Positions 1 through 8,185 of a DNA stretch of 49,308 nucleotides are shown one piece after another. Position numbers and translations under genes: made by a program. The notes beneath the pieces are model-generated. The model was not told the origin of the DNA. It did no database searches and saw only the letters and a program-made list of their open reading frames with translations. Origin of the DNA: an uncultured Methanomassiliicoccaceae archaeon. GTDB taxonomy: Archaea > Thermoplasmatota > Thermoplasmata > Methanomassiliicoccales > Methanomethylophilaceae. Where the stretch lies: assembly GCA_905187815.1 (NCBI GenBank), contig CAJJJM010000011.1, positions 1 to 49,308 on the forward strand, read 5' to 3'. Each line of letters starts with the position of its first letter. Position 1 is the first letter of the stretch.

Positions 1-776
1 TCAACGCAGGACTCGAGGGGCACGACCTGTCCTCGCTGAAGAACTGCTGCATCGCAGGCGAGCCCCTCAGCCCGGACACCTTCAACACATGGTACAAGGC
101 CACAGGCCTCAAGCTGATGGAGGCCTTCGGACAGACCGAGTCCTCGGTCATCGTCGGCACCCTCAAGGGGATGACGCCGAAGCCCGGGTCCATGGGCAAG
201 CCGTCCCCCCAGTTCCGTGTCGAGCTACTCGACAAGGAGGGCAACCCGGTCCGTCCCGGAGGGGAGGGGGAGATCTGCGTCTCCATATCCCCGAGGGTCC
301 CCGGGATCTTCGTGGAGTACTACAGGGACGAGAAGAAGACCAACGAGACCCTGAGGGACGGATGGCACCACACAGGCGACGTCGCATGGAAGGACGAGGA
401 CGGGTACTTCTGGTATCTGGGAAGGAACGATGACATCATCAAGTCGTCCGGATACAGGATCAGCCCCTTCGAGATCGAGAGCGTTCTCGTGGAGCATCCC
501 GCGGTCCTGGAGGTCGCCGTCACAGGTGTCCCGGATCCGATAAGGGGACAGCTGGTGAAGGCCACGATCATCCTCAGGGAGGCTTACCAGCCCACGGACG
601 AGCTCAAGAAGGAGCTCCAGCAGTTCGCCAAGTCCAGGACGGCCCCGTACAAGTACCCCCGTGTCATCGAGTTCGTGGATGCCATACCCAAATCCATCAG
701 CGGCAAGGTCCGCAGGGTTGTCATCCGCAACAGGGACATCAAGGATCTGATCCCGGAGCCGGAGGACAAGGCCTGA
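1..776 (+). CDS. Acyl-CoA synthetase, AMP-binding (5' partial)
   Basis: C-terminal 257 residues of an ANL-superfamily adenylating enzyme, open from base 3 and cut by the window edge. The adenylation/thioesterification of a carboxylic acid to its CoA ester is inferred from family. Visible are the FGQTES block (A5-like motif), a HTGD motif, the hinge region GRNDDIIKSSGYRI and the C-terminal PKSISGKVRR segment that carries the conserved catalytic lysine of the family. The sequence resembles the medium-chain (ACSM/MACS) branch rather than AMP-forming acetyl-CoA synthetases. The gene converges with a second, only distantly similar acyl-CoA synthetase at 829-2490, with a shared bidirectional terminator between them. 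Substrate cannot be told from sequence. Confidence 0.9.
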   Translation, partial: NAGLEGHDLSSLKNCCIAGEPLSPDTFNTWYKATGLKLMEAFGQTESSVIVGTLKGMTPKPGSMGKPSPQFRVELLDKEGNPVRPGGEGEICVSISPRVPGIFVEYYRDEKKTNETLRDGWHHTGDVAWKDEDGYFWYLGRNDDIIKSSGYRISPFEIESVLVEHPAVLEVAVTGVPDPIRGQLVKATIILREAYQPTDELKKELQQFAKSRTAPYKYPRVIEFVDAIPKSISGKVRRVVIRNRDIKDLIPEPEDKA

Positions 777-790
777 TTCCGGCCCTAATA

Positions 791-829
791 ACAAAAAAGG
801 AAAGAGGTGCCCGCAAGGGCACCGTTTTT
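791..829. terminator. Bidirectional hairpin terminator between convergent genes
   Basis: Perfect 7-bp stem GGTGCCC/GGGCACC (806-812 and 817-823) closed by a GCAA tetraloop. It is followed on the + strand by T5 (825-829) and preceded by an A-rich run (792-797) that gives a T-run on the - strand. It lies exactly between the two convergent stop codons. Archaeal termination relies mainly on the T-tract; the hairpin may also protect 3' ends. Confidence 0.7.
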
Positions 830-2490
830 CATGCGTCCGGCCAGAGCTTGGCCGCCATCTCCCTCAGCTCGTACTTCAGGATCTTCCCGGCCGCGTTCAT
901 GGGGAACTCATCTATGAAGTGGATGAACTTGGGGGTCTTGTACCAGGCGATTCCCTTCTTGCAGTAGTCTATGATGTCCTGCTCGATGATATCGGACCCA
1001 GGCTCCTTGATGACGAACGCGCCCACCTGCTCACCGTACTTCTCGCTCTTGACGCCGACGACCTGGACGTCCCTGACGCCCGGGCAGTTGTAGATGTAGT
1101 CCTCGACCTCCTTGGGGTAGATGTTCTCCCCTCCGCGGATGATCATGTCCTTGATCCTGCCGGTGACGTAGAAGTATCCGTCGGAGTCCCTGTATCCAAG
1201 GTCTCCGGAGTGCAGGTAGCCGTTGGAGTCGATGATCTTCGCCGTCTCCTCGGGCATCTTGTAGTAGCCCTTCATGACGTTGTATCCCTTGCAGCAGAAC
1301 TCGCCGATGACGCCGTCCGGGCAGGGCTCGTTGGTGTCGGGATCGAGGATGACGGTGTCCACGCCCTGCAGCCTCTTGCCGACAGATGAGCACTTCTTCT
1401 CGATGGACGGCTCGTCATAGGTGGTCTGGGTCATTCCCGGGGACGCCTCGGTGAGGCCGTACACGATGGTGATCTCCTTCATGTTCATCTTGTCGACCAC
1501 CTCCTCCATCGTCTTGATCGGACATGGCGATCCTGCCATGATCCCGGTCCTCAGCGAGGAGAAGTCAAACTTGGGGAACAGCTTGTGGTTCAGTATGCTG
1601 ATGAACATCGTGGGGACGCCGTACACCGCCGTGCATCTCTCGGTCTCGATGGTCGTCATGACCTTGACGGGATCGAAGACCTCCACGAAGCACATGGTGA
1701 CTCCGTGGTTGATGCATGCCATGACCCCGAGGACGCATCCGAAGCAGTGGAACAGCGGGACGTTCAGGCACAGGCGGTCCGTGGGGCCGTAGTTCATGTT
1801 CGCCCCGAGCCAGTAGCCGTCGTTGGCGATGTTGAAGTGGGTAAGCATCACTCCCTTGGGGAATCCGGTGGTCCCGGAGGTGTACTGCATCATGGTGACG
1901 TCGTGCACGTCGACCGTGTCCTGTCTCTCCTTGTACTCCTCGTCGGTGATCTGACAGGCCAGGGATTTGACCTCGTTCATCGAGTACATGCCGCGGTGCT
2001 TCTCCGGGCCGAGATGAACGACCCTTTTGAGATGGGGGTACTTCTCGCTGTGGAAGCTGTCCCTGGGCTGGACCCTCAGCTCCGGGACCAGGTCGTAGAC
2101 GGTCTGGACGTAGTCCACGTCCCTGACGCCGTCTATGAGGAAGAGGTTCTCCATGTCGGACTGTCTGAGGACGTAGTCCAGCTCGGCGCTCCTGTAGTTG
2201 GTGTTGATGGTGAGCATGATCGCGCCGATCTTGGCGGTGGCGAACATCAGGGTGATCCAGTCCGGGACGTTGGTCGCCCAGACAGCGACCTTCTCGCCCT
2301 TCTGGATGCCCATGGCCATCATCCCCTTGGCGACACGGTCGACCTCGATGCCCCATTCCCTCCAGGACAGGCGGATGTCCCTGTCCACATAGACGATGGC
2401 GTCGTTGTCGGGGTGGTTCCTGATGCACTTGTCCAGCAGGTCCCCGAGCCTCTCGTCGCTTGTTATGTTCTTCCTGGGTGTGCACACCAT
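829..2490 (-). CDS. Acyl-CoA synthetase, AMP-binding
   Basis: Full-length 553-residue ANL-family acyl-CoA ligase. The nucleotide-binding loop YTSGTTGFPKGV (about 203-214), the YGLTEASP block, the HSGDLGYRD motif, the hinge GRIKDMIIRGGENIYP and the C-terminal NAAGKILKYELR with catalytic Lys are all present. The family forms an acyl-AMP and then acyl-CoA; resemblance is to FadD/long- or medium-chain ligases, but the substrate is unknown. The start at 2490 is supported by GAGGTG a few bases upstream. It is the last gene of a same-strand set: hydrolase (3098-3880), XRE-cupin regulator (2500-3054), this ligase, only 9 bp after the regulator stop. The set could process or salvage a carboxylic acid or ester, which is inference. 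Confidence 0.93.
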   Translation of the reverse strand: MVCTPRKNITSDERLGDLLDKCIRNHPDNDAIVYVDRDIRLSWREWGIEVDRVAKGMMAMGIQKGEKVAVWATNVPDWITLMFATAKIGAIMLTINTNYRSAELDYVLRQSDMENLFLIDGVRDVDYVQTVYDLVPELRVQPRDSFHSEKYPHLKRVVHLGPEKHRGMYSMNEVKSLACQITDEEYKERQDTVDVHDVTMMQYTSGTTGFPKGVMLTHFNIANDGYWLGANMNYGPTDRLCLNVPLFHCFGCVLGVMACINHGVTMCFVEVFDPVKVMTTIETERCTAVYGVPTMFISILNHKLFPKFDFSSLRTGIMAGSPCPIKTMEEVVDKMNMKEITIVYGLTEASPGMTQTTYDEPSIEKKCSSVGKRLQGVDTVILDPDTNEPCPDGVIGEFCCKGYNVMKGYYKMPEETAKIIDSNGYLHSGDLGYRDSDGYFYVTGRIKDMIIRGGENIYPKEVEDYIYNCPGVRDVQVVGVKSEKYGEQVGAFVIKEPGSDIIEQDIIDYCKKGIAWYKTPKFIHFIDEFPMNAAGKILKYELREMAAKLWPDA

Positions 2491-2499
2491 GGTGTCACC

Positions 2500-3054
2500 T
2501 CAGAAGGGGGTGTAGAGGACGGCGAAGATCTCCGCGGGTCCGTCGATGGCGCCGATGTAGTGGGGGACGACCGAGTTGTAATAGACGGTGTCTCCCTCCT
2601 CGATGACCGTCTCCTCCCTGCCGTATTTGACCAGGATCTTCCCGGAGACGACGATGATGAACTCCTCTCCCTCGTGGGAGGAGATCTTGTGCTCCACATC
2701 GGGCTCGATCCTGATGAACATGGGCTCCATGTGCCTGTCGGTCTTACCCTTCCCGAGCGGGAAGTAGTGGTACTGGCCGTCCGCTCCCCTGGAAGAGGTC
2801 TCCTCGATTCTGTCCTTCTTCTTGACGACGATCGGGTCGGGCTGGAACTGGTCGTCCATGAACGTCCCCACCCTCTGGCCGAGTGCGCGGGAGAGCTTGA
2901 TGATGGTTCCGATGGGAGGGTAGATGTTCCCCTCCTCGACATCGTTCAGGTATCCGACGTCGAGTCCGGAGTTGGTCGCCAGCTGCTCCTGTGTGAGCCC
3001 CAGGCCCTCCCTGTACTTCTTGACCCTCTTGCCGAGCTTGTTCGTGTCTGCCAT
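2500..3054 (-). CDS. XRE-family HTH regulator with cupin sensor domain
   Basis: 184 residues. Residues about 8-62 form an XRE/lambda-repressor helix-turn-helix (VKKYREGLGLTQEQLA...). Residues about 112-182 form a cupin_2 barrel with an EGEEFIIVVSGK block and a closing DTVYYNSVVPH block that carries metal- or ligand-binding His/Glu positions. Such HTH-cupin proteins are one-component regulators, often of adjacent metabolic genes. The tight spacing to the acyl-CoA synthetase (9 bp) suggests co-transcription, and perhaps autoregulation by an acid or acyl-CoA. The ligand is not identifiable. Confidence 0.9.
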   Translation of the reverse strand: MADTNKLGKRVKKYREGLGLTQEQLATNSGLDVGYLNDVEEGNIYPPIGTIIKLSRALGQRVGTFMDDQFQPDPIVVKKKDRIEETSSRGADGQYHYFPLGKGKTDRHMEPMFIRIEPDVEHKISSHEGEEFIIVVSGKILVKYGREETVIEEGDTVYYNSVVPHYIGAIDGPAEIFAVLYTPF

Positions 3055-3097
3055 TGTTTTTCCTCCTTTTAGTGACGTTATCGGTCGGACGGGCCCA

Positions 3098-3880
3098 TCA
3101 GTGGTCGTTCTCCCTGATGTGCTCCATGAACTCCTTCGTGTAAAGATCGGTCCTTATTATGTGGCCAACCTCGGGGATCCTCAGGACCTTGCATCCCGGG
3201 ATCCTGTCTGAGATGTAGTCGCCGAGCTTGGGCTCCACCATGATGTCGCTGAGACCGTGCACCGACAGAGTCGGGACGGTGATGTTGGCTACCTTCTCCC
3301 TGGTGTCGAACTCGTCCAGGGCACCCATCTGGTCCTTCAGGCCCTTGGGATCCAGGTTCTTCAGCGACCTGACGGGCTTCCCCTTCGCCTCGTGGTCGGA
3401 GAAGAACTTCTCTGTGAAGCAGAATGCGTTGGTCATCATGCTGATGTACTCAGGATCGCCGCCGCGAAGGGCGCAGTCGACGATGCCGTTCATGAAGTAG
3501 CTGGATCTGGCCGGCCTGTAGGGGTATGCCGACACGAGGGTCAGGGACCTGAGCCTGTCGGGATGTTGGAGGGCGAACTCCTGCGCGATGTGCGCCCCCA
3601 TGGACCACCCGAGCATGTGCGCCTTGAAGACGTGCAGGTAGTCCATCAGCGCCAGGACGTCATCCACGAAATCCTGGCTCCTGATCCCCTGCCCGGGGTA
3701 TCTGGTCAGTCCGGCACCCCTGTTGTCGAACGTGATGACCCTGTACCTCGAAGCCAGCTCGGGTATCATCTGCTTGAAGAAGGATGTGTCCCCCGAGAAT
3801 CCGTTGATGAGGACGACGGGGTTGCCCTCGCCCTCCTCGTGATAATGCATCTCGATTCCATTGATGTTTGCGAACGGCAT
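3098..3880 (-). CDS. Alpha/beta-fold hydrolase
   Basis: 260-residue alpha/beta hydrolase. The oxyanion-region motif LINGFSGD lies near residue 24, the nucleophile elbow GWSMG (Ser about residue 95), the acid in LSDIMVEP (about 212) and the histidine in EVGHIIR (about 242). A complete Ser-Asp-His triad is therefore plausible. There is no signal peptide, so it is cytoplasmic. It is first in a same-strand set with the XRE-cupin regulator and acyl-CoA synthetase (43 bp gap). The family includes esterases, lactonases and acyltransferases; a role in releasing the acid that the downstream ligase activates is an inference from context. Confidence 0.9.
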   Translation of the reverse strand: MPFANINGIEMHYHEEGEGNPVVLINGFSGDTSFFKQMIPELASRYRVITFDNRGAGLTRYPGQGIRSQDFVDDVLALMDYLHVFKAHMLGWSMGAHIAQEFALQHPDRLRSLTLVSAYPYRPARSSYFMNGIVDCALRGGDPEYISMMTNAFCFTEKFFSDHEAKGKPVRSLKNLDPKGLKDQMGALDEFDTREKVANITVPTLSVHGLSDIMVEPKLGDYISDRIPGCKVLRIPEVGHIIRTDLYTKEFMEHIRENDH

Positions 3881-4070
3881 TTACCGTCCCTATTTTACTT
3901 AAATAGATAAACATTGGGTTGAGCACTGGGTCTTCATCACGACACTCATGCGGGGAGGGATTCCGAAGGGCATCGGTCCCTGGCTCCGGTATTGCATCCC
4001 GGGGCGATGTCCTTGTTTCCTGCGACCATCCTTTGTAATCCTGTCGTATGTTATAATAAATTGAAATCGG

Positions 4071-4140
4071 CAGTATAACATAGTATAGGATAGTATAGGA
4101 TAGTATAGGATAGTATATGATAGTATAATATTGTATAACA
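4071..4140. repeat. Seven-unit 10-bp tandem repeat, AT-rich
   Basis: Seven consecutive 10-bp units of the form TAGTATAGGA: three identical (4081-4110), then TAGTATATGA, TAGTATAATA and TTGTATAACA, and a preceding CAGTATAACA. A period of 10 bp places the TAGTAT core on one face of the helix. It lies in the divergent promoter region of two regulators or enzymes. Confidence 0.85.
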
Positions 4141-4190
4141 TAACCATTCACACAGTGTGTGTCACCGGTTACGTACAGGCACGGTGACCA

Positions 4191-4200
4191 CTTTAAATCC
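4191..4200 (+). promoter_or_regulatory. TATA box for AlbA-type gene
   Basis: CTTTAAATCC fits an archaeal box A. A transcript start about 25 nt downstream would give a short leader containing the GAGGTG ribosome-binding site at 4234-4239. Confidence 0.5.
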
Positions 4201-4249
4201 AGGGTACGCCGAGACCGTATTCGCTGGTACCATGAGGTGTGGGACAGTG

Positions 4250-5599
4250 ATGGAAGACATCATCGGAAGCGGCGAAGGGAAGACTGTCGAGTTCAAACAG
4301 GACATACCGAAGGATGTTATGAGGTACATACCTACGGTGGTGGCATTCTCCAACACCATCGGAGGCACGATGATCTTCGGCGTCTCTGATTCAGGAGAAG
4401 TTACGGGAATCGAGGAGGGCCTTGTAAAGGACCGCATCGAGGAGATATCCTACGCCATAGGTTCCTGGATCGAACCCACCGTGAGCTATACCGTGGACAG
4501 CTACTGCATTGACGGGAAGCATCTTATCGCAGTGGAGGTTCACAGAGGGCCCCTGACCCCCTATGCTATGAAAGGCAAGGGGGTGTTCATCAGGCAGGGT
4601 CGCAACACGTTCGCGGCATGCGATGAGAAGGTCAAGGAGCTGGAGCTCGAGCGGGTCAACCGTACGTTCGATTCGCTGCCGTTCTATGATGACTCAGGCA
4701 GCAGAGAGGTCTCGGAGGATGACATCGATGCGGTTCTGAGAAGGATGAGGGAATCCGGTGACATCGGTTGCTCCCTTCAGACGCTGCTCTCCATGGGCAT
4801 CCTGAATGAGATCCACGGTGAACCGGCGAACACTGTGGCCTTCGATCTGCTTACGTCCAACCGCGGAAGGTACGAGACGAGCTGTGCGATGTTCAGAGGA
4901 CTCTCCAGAATCGATTTCGTGGATCGGCTGGAGTGTTCCGGTAATGTGTTGGAGCAGATCGAGTCCGCGATTTCGTTCGTGAAGAGGAACATGCATCTCA
5001 GAGCTGTGATCAAAGGGCTGTATCGCGAAGATGTGTACGAGATCCCGATAACCGCCCTGAGGGAGGCGATAGTCAATGCGGTCGTTCATCGCAGCTATGT
5101 GAGCCGCGATACGGTGACGGTCACGATCCTGGACGACAGGATAGAGGTGGAGTCCCCTGGCTCGCTCCTCATACGCAGGGAGCAGCTGGGCACCGGAATG
5201 TACCGTACGCGCAATGAGGTCCTGGCACGCTATCTTCGCGGTATCGGAGTGTGTGAGATGAGGGGGACAGGGATCATGAGGATGCGCGAGACATGTCTTG
5301 TACAGGGCCTGAGGGAACCCATGGTCGAGGAGATCGAGGACCATGTCCGCGTGACGTTCTTCAGAGACACCGGTCAGGGCAGGATCCCGGCACTCGGTAT
5401 CCAGGAGCGCAGGATGTTGCACATGATCTCGGAGAATCCAGACATCACGCATGAACAGCTGGCCGAAGGTCTGGGCATCTCCAAGCCTTACGTCGCGAAG
5501 TTGATAAGGCATTCGAAGGACAGGGGGCTGCTGGCTCGTGACGAGAGCGTGAGGAAGGGCGGATGGGTCGTGGACATGGAGCGTCTGGAGAGGATATGA
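4250..5599 (+). CDS. Schlafen/AlbA_2-domain ATP-binding transcriptional regulator
   Basis: 449 residues from the chosen ATG at 4250, which has GAGGTG 10 nt upstream; an earlier in-frame ATG at 4232 is possible. Residues about 1-120 form an AlbA_2 (Schlafen-like) domain beginning EGKTVEFKQDIP and containing GGTMIFGV. A central GHKL-type HATPase_c_4 region has ALREAIVNAVVHRSY (N-box-like) and the GTGIMRM glycine motif. The C-terminus is a winged helix (HEQLAEGLGISKPYVAKLIRH). Such proteins are usually annotated as putative DNA-binding, ATP-binding regulators; their signals are mostly unknown and some act in stress or phage defence. It stands alone behind a repeat-rich promoter region. Confidence 0.88.
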   Translation: MEDIIGSGEGKTVEFKQDIPKDVMRYIPTVVAFSNTIGGTMIFGVSDSGEVTGIEEGLVKDRIEEISYAIGSWIEPTVSYTVDSYCIDGKHLIAVEVHRGPLTPYAMKGKGVFIRQGRNTFAACDEKVKELELERVNRTFDSLPFYDDSGSREVSEDDIDAVLRRMRESGDIGCSLQTLLSMGILNEIHGEPANTVAFDLLTSNRGRYETSCAMFRGLSRIDFVDRLECSGNVLEQIESAISFVKRNMHLRAVIKGLYREDVYEIPITALREAIVNAVVHRSYVSRDTVTVTILDDRIEVESPGSLLIRREQLGTGMYRTRNEVLARYLRGIGVCEMRGTGIMRMRETCLVQGLREPMVEEIEDHVRVTFFRDTGQGRIPALGIQERRMLHMISENPDITHEQLAEGLGISKPYVAKLIRHSKDRGLLARDESVRKGGWVVDMERLERI

Positions 5600-5628
5600 T
5601 CCTGACAGGGATCCGCATCCGTGAAAAC

Positions 5629-5676
5629 CGTCCATACACATGGACGCGGGTGTTGGGGCCCGGGCCGAAGCCCGGG
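5629..5676. terminator. Two hairpins between convergent genes
   Basis: First a perfect 7-bp stem CGTCCAT/ATGGACG with an ACAC loop (5629-5646), then a perfect 7-bp stem CCCGGGC/GCCCGGG with a CGAA loop (5659-5676). They fill the 86-bp gap between the AlbA-type gene and tgtA. No long T-tract follows on either strand. Confidence 0.55.
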
Positions 5677-5685
5677 TGTTAAGCA

Positions 5686-7617
5686 TCATTCGTCGTCCGA
5701 ACCGGACCTGACTTTGACGGCCATGCCCTTCTTCATCTGCCTCATCTCGGACTCCACGAGGAAGGCGCGTCCGGTCGCGATCGGTTTGTCGTCCTTGTCC
5801 GTGACGATGACCTCCTCCATCGGCCTTATCTCGGGGTCGCATGACAGGACGAACTGGCAGAACACGTTCTTCCCCTCGGACACGAACGGGACGGCGTCAT
5901 CGGAGACAGCCACCCTCATGTGCGGCGCCGGGACGGACGAGGCGATCCTCTTGGCACCCTCCATCCTCAGGGTGTACATGCCGTCCCCTGCGCGCATGGA
6001 CAGGACGTGCTCCCCGTCGGATATGACGTTCCTGATCTTTCCGGTCTTCCTGCTGGTGACCAGCTCGATCGGCTCCCTGAACAGCGCATCGGCGGCCTCG
6101 TTCCCGAACTGGTACCTGGCGACGGCCTTCGCCCTGATCTTGTCGGCGTCGTACTCCTCGGTGCCGTCGTCGGGGATCTTGTCGCCCTCGATGGCCGTCT
6201 CGAACCCCGCCATGCTGAGGAACTGGAACGTGAGCCTCTCGGACTCCGTCTCGGTCTCCTCGTCAGGGATCGACGGGAACAGCGACTGTGCCAGCGGGTA
6301 GAGCTCGTCCAGCTCCGCCGGGACGGGGCCCCAGGGGGACACCACTATCGGGGTGTACCCGGCGCGTCTGGCCCTGGCGAACTGCTCCGCGTAAGGGCGG
6401 CTGTACGGTTTGCCCTGGGTGTCCTCGAACAGCGCCGCCTTCTTCGTCGCCGGGACGTATCTGGTGCCGAGCCTGTCGAGGTAGCGCCTGTAGACAGGCC
6501 TGTTCCTGCTCTCGGGTCCGGTGTAGAATACCGCACCCTCCCTGCTGATGGGGTCGTAGAGCTCCATCTGGGCCTGATACTCCCTCAGCCTCCTGAGTCC
6601 GTCCAGCAGTGCCGGGTGGGACCTGCATCTGATCTCGGCAAGCTCCCAGAGCCTGCCCTCCCTGATGTACCTCCTGACGGTGGCCAGCTCCTGGGTGATC
6701 TGGTACAGGTTGTGCTCGGCGATGAGCTTGGAGCGCTTGGACTTGTCCATCCTCCTGAGCTCCTCGATTGTGATGCCGCGGCATGCGGGGCAGTTGCAGT
6801 CCAGGGACTGCATGTCCTGGAGGCGGTGTGTGCCGGTCACGTCCATCAGGCGGTCGTCGCGGGCGTAGAGGGCGTATGATGCAGAGTCGAAGAGGTCGCA
6901 TCCCATGAGCGTCGCGAGGGCGAGAAGCATCGGGTGCCCGCATCCGAACAGGTGGACGGGGCGGCTGGGATTCAGGCCCTTCTTCGAGGACATGACCACG
7001 TCCACGAGCTCCGCGTAGCGGTACTGCTCCATGAGCGGGACCACCCCTCCGATCGGGTGGACGTCGACGTCCATGTCGGCCATGGCCCTGGCGCTGTACT
7101 CCCTGAGGTCGGTGTAGATCGATCCCTGGACGACGCCGTTGATCATCATGTCGCCCTTCATGTCGCAGGCCTGCTTCGTGCGTTCGAGGGTGGTCTCCAG
7201 GGACCTCTTGGTCTTCTCGTGGGACCAGTCGGGCTCGGTGAATATGTCGAGCACGGTTCCGATGTCGGTACCGATGGACTTCTGGAACTCGACGATCTCC
7301 TCGTTGGTGACCTCCACCTCTCCGTACATGTGGCTCTGGAAGGTGCCGGAGTCGGTCATGATGACGCCTGGGAAGTCCAGGAGCTCGTGCAGCCCCTTGG
7401 CCTGGGCCTCCTCCTTGAGGGCGGGGGTGTTGCGTATGATGTATGAGTTGGTGATGAGGGCGCGGAATCCGAACGTGTCGTAGAGCTCCCTCGGCGGGAC
7501 GGTGCGGATCTTGGGGTTGACCACCGGGAGCAGAGCCGGGGTCTCGATCGTCTTACCCGATTTCGTGGTGAATTTGCCAATCCTGGCGAGTCCGTCCCTT
7601 CTGACTATCTCGAACAT
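5686..7617 (-). CDS. tgtA: tRNA-guanine(15) transglycosylase, archaeosine synthesis
   Basis: 643 residues, the usual archaeal TgtA length. It exchanges guanine-15 in the tRNA D-loop for preQ0, the first tRNA-bound step to archaeosine. The N-terminal TIM-barrel domain contains the DSGTFQ motif with the presumed nucleophilic or acid Asp, the VLDIFTEPDWSHEKT block, NGVVQGS and the zinc site CNCPAC. The C-terminal third includes the archaeal C1/C2 and PUA domains (about 560-640, ending in the DKPIATGRAFLVES region). A TATA box (7637-7648) about 25 nt upstream fits a nearly leaderless mRNA. It is an archaeal hallmark gene. Confidence 0.96.
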   Translation of the reverse strand: MFEIVRRDGLARIGKFTTKSGKTIETPALLPVVNPKIRTVPPRELYDTFGFRALITNSYIIRNTPALKEEAQAKGLHELLDFPGVIMTDSGTFQSHMYGEVEVTNEEIVEFQKSIGTDIGTVLDIFTEPDWSHEKTKRSLETTLERTKQACDMKGDMMINGVVQGSIYTDLREYSARAMADMDVDVHPIGGVVPLMEQYRYAELVDVVMSSKKGLNPSRPVHLFGCGHPMLLALATLMGCDLFDSASYALYARDDRLMDVTGTHRLQDMQSLDCNCPACRGITIEELRRMDKSKRSKLIAEHNLYQITQELATVRRYIREGRLWELAEIRCRSHPALLDGLRRLREYQAQMELYDPISREGAVFYTGPESRNRPVYRRYLDRLGTRYVPATKKAALFEDTQGKPYSRPYAEQFARARRAGYTPIVVSPWGPVPAELDELYPLAQSLFPSIPDEETETESERLTFQFLSMAGFETAIEGDKIPDDGTEEYDADKIRAKAVARYQFGNEAADALFREPIELVTSRKTGKIRNVISDGEHVLSMRAGDGMYTLRMEGAKRIASSVPAPHMRVAVSDDAVPFVSEGKNVFCQFVLSCDPEIRPMEEVIVTDKDDKPIATGRAFLVESEMRQMKKGMAVKVRSGSDDE

Positions 7618-7636
7618 CGGGGATGGGATAAAAGGG

Positions 7637-7663
7637 GTTATATAAAAAGGGGGCGAGGGCCCC
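7637..7663 (-). terminator. Hairpin plus T-run that overlaps the tgtA TATA box
   Basis: On the minus strand a stem GGGGC/GCCCC (7659-7663 and 7650-7654, GAGG-type loop) ends the upstream DUF2703-like gene and is followed by TTTTTATATAAC. That T-rich stretch (7637-7648) is also placed correctly to be the TATA box of tgtA (start 7617). The same bases seem to serve as terminator tract and promoter. Confidence 0.55.
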
Positions 7664-7672
7664 GTTGGCGGA

Positions 7673-8080
7673 TCACTCGATCAGGTCGATCTTGTTCTTG
7701 TTGCAGTCCGCGAACACCTTCGCGATGGCGTTCTTCATGATGGTGTCCGGGACGTCCTCCACGTACTCCCTCTTCCAGTCCAGGGTCGGCCTACCGAACT
7801 TGACCATGCCGGGCTTGCCGAAGTCGCAGGACTCCTCCGCGTCCAGCATCTTGATCTCCAGCCCCTCGATGATCTCGGGGATGGTTCTCCCGTTGATGTA
7901 GACCTCGCTCTTCCCCTCGTCCATCAGGGTCTCCGTGAACTTGCAGGAGATGTCGGCCATCTGCATCTCGAAGATCAGGTCCTTGATGTATGAGGCCATG
8001 GTGGCGTTGGTCCTCCTGCGGATCGTGGGATCTTCCGGGTCCTTGGAGGTGTGCCTGTACTCGATGTCTATCATAGCCAT
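7673..8080 (-). CDS. DUF2703-like small protein
   Basis: 135 residues from ATG at 8080 (M-A-M-I-D-I-E-Y). The order of motifs, including a C-terminal half with SEVYINGRTIPEIIEGLEI and EESCDFGKPG, resembles DUF2703-type archaeal and bacterial proteins that look thioredoxin-like, but that assignment is from memory and only moderate. A single Cys in EESCDFG is the obvious candidate functional residue. There is no signal peptide. It is followed immediately by the tgtA promoter region. Function unknown. Confidence 0.75.
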   Translation of the reverse strand: MAMIDIEYRHTSKDPEDPTIRRRTNATMASYIKDLIFEMQMADISCKFTETLMDEGKSEVYINGRTIPEIIEGLEIKMLDAEESCDFGKPGMVKFGRPTLDWKREYVEDVPDTIMKNAIAKVFADCNKNKIDLIE

Positions 8081-8155
8081 GAGAAGGTGGAATGTAACGA
8101 CGTTAATAACGTTGATGTCGTTTGTGTCGGAACGTTCGAGCGTGTTAACGCCTCC

Positions 8156-8162
8156 TTTTAAT
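8156..8162 (+). promoter_or_regulatory. TATA box, predicted leaderless start
   Basis: TTTTAAT sits 24-30 bp before the ATG at 8186, which favours that ATG over the upstream TTG at 8165 as the true start of the secreted protein. Confidence 0.5.
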
Positions 8163-8185
8163 GGTTGACGCGCTACGATGGCGAC

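Larger units (their letters stand above)
3881..4249. other. Divergent intergenic region with AT-rich tandem repeats
   Basis: About 370 bp between the divergently transcribed hydrolase and AlbA-type gene. I see no convincing gene. It contains an AT-rich run near 3891-3912 fitting the hydrolase promoter, a 10-bp tandem repeat array (4071-4140), and a TATA-like box at 4191-4200. Base composition drops sharply in AT content from the array to the flanking coding sequence. Confidence 0.6.

Noticed and set aside
1585..3072. Long plus-strand open frame of 495 codons
   Set aside because: It lies antisense to the acyl-CoA synthetase and XRE-cupin genes; its protein is Asp/Val/His-rich without family features, a GC-driven shadow.
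4071..4140. AT-rich array as a CRISPR
   Set aside because: Units are 10 bp with no spacers; it is a plain tandem repeat.
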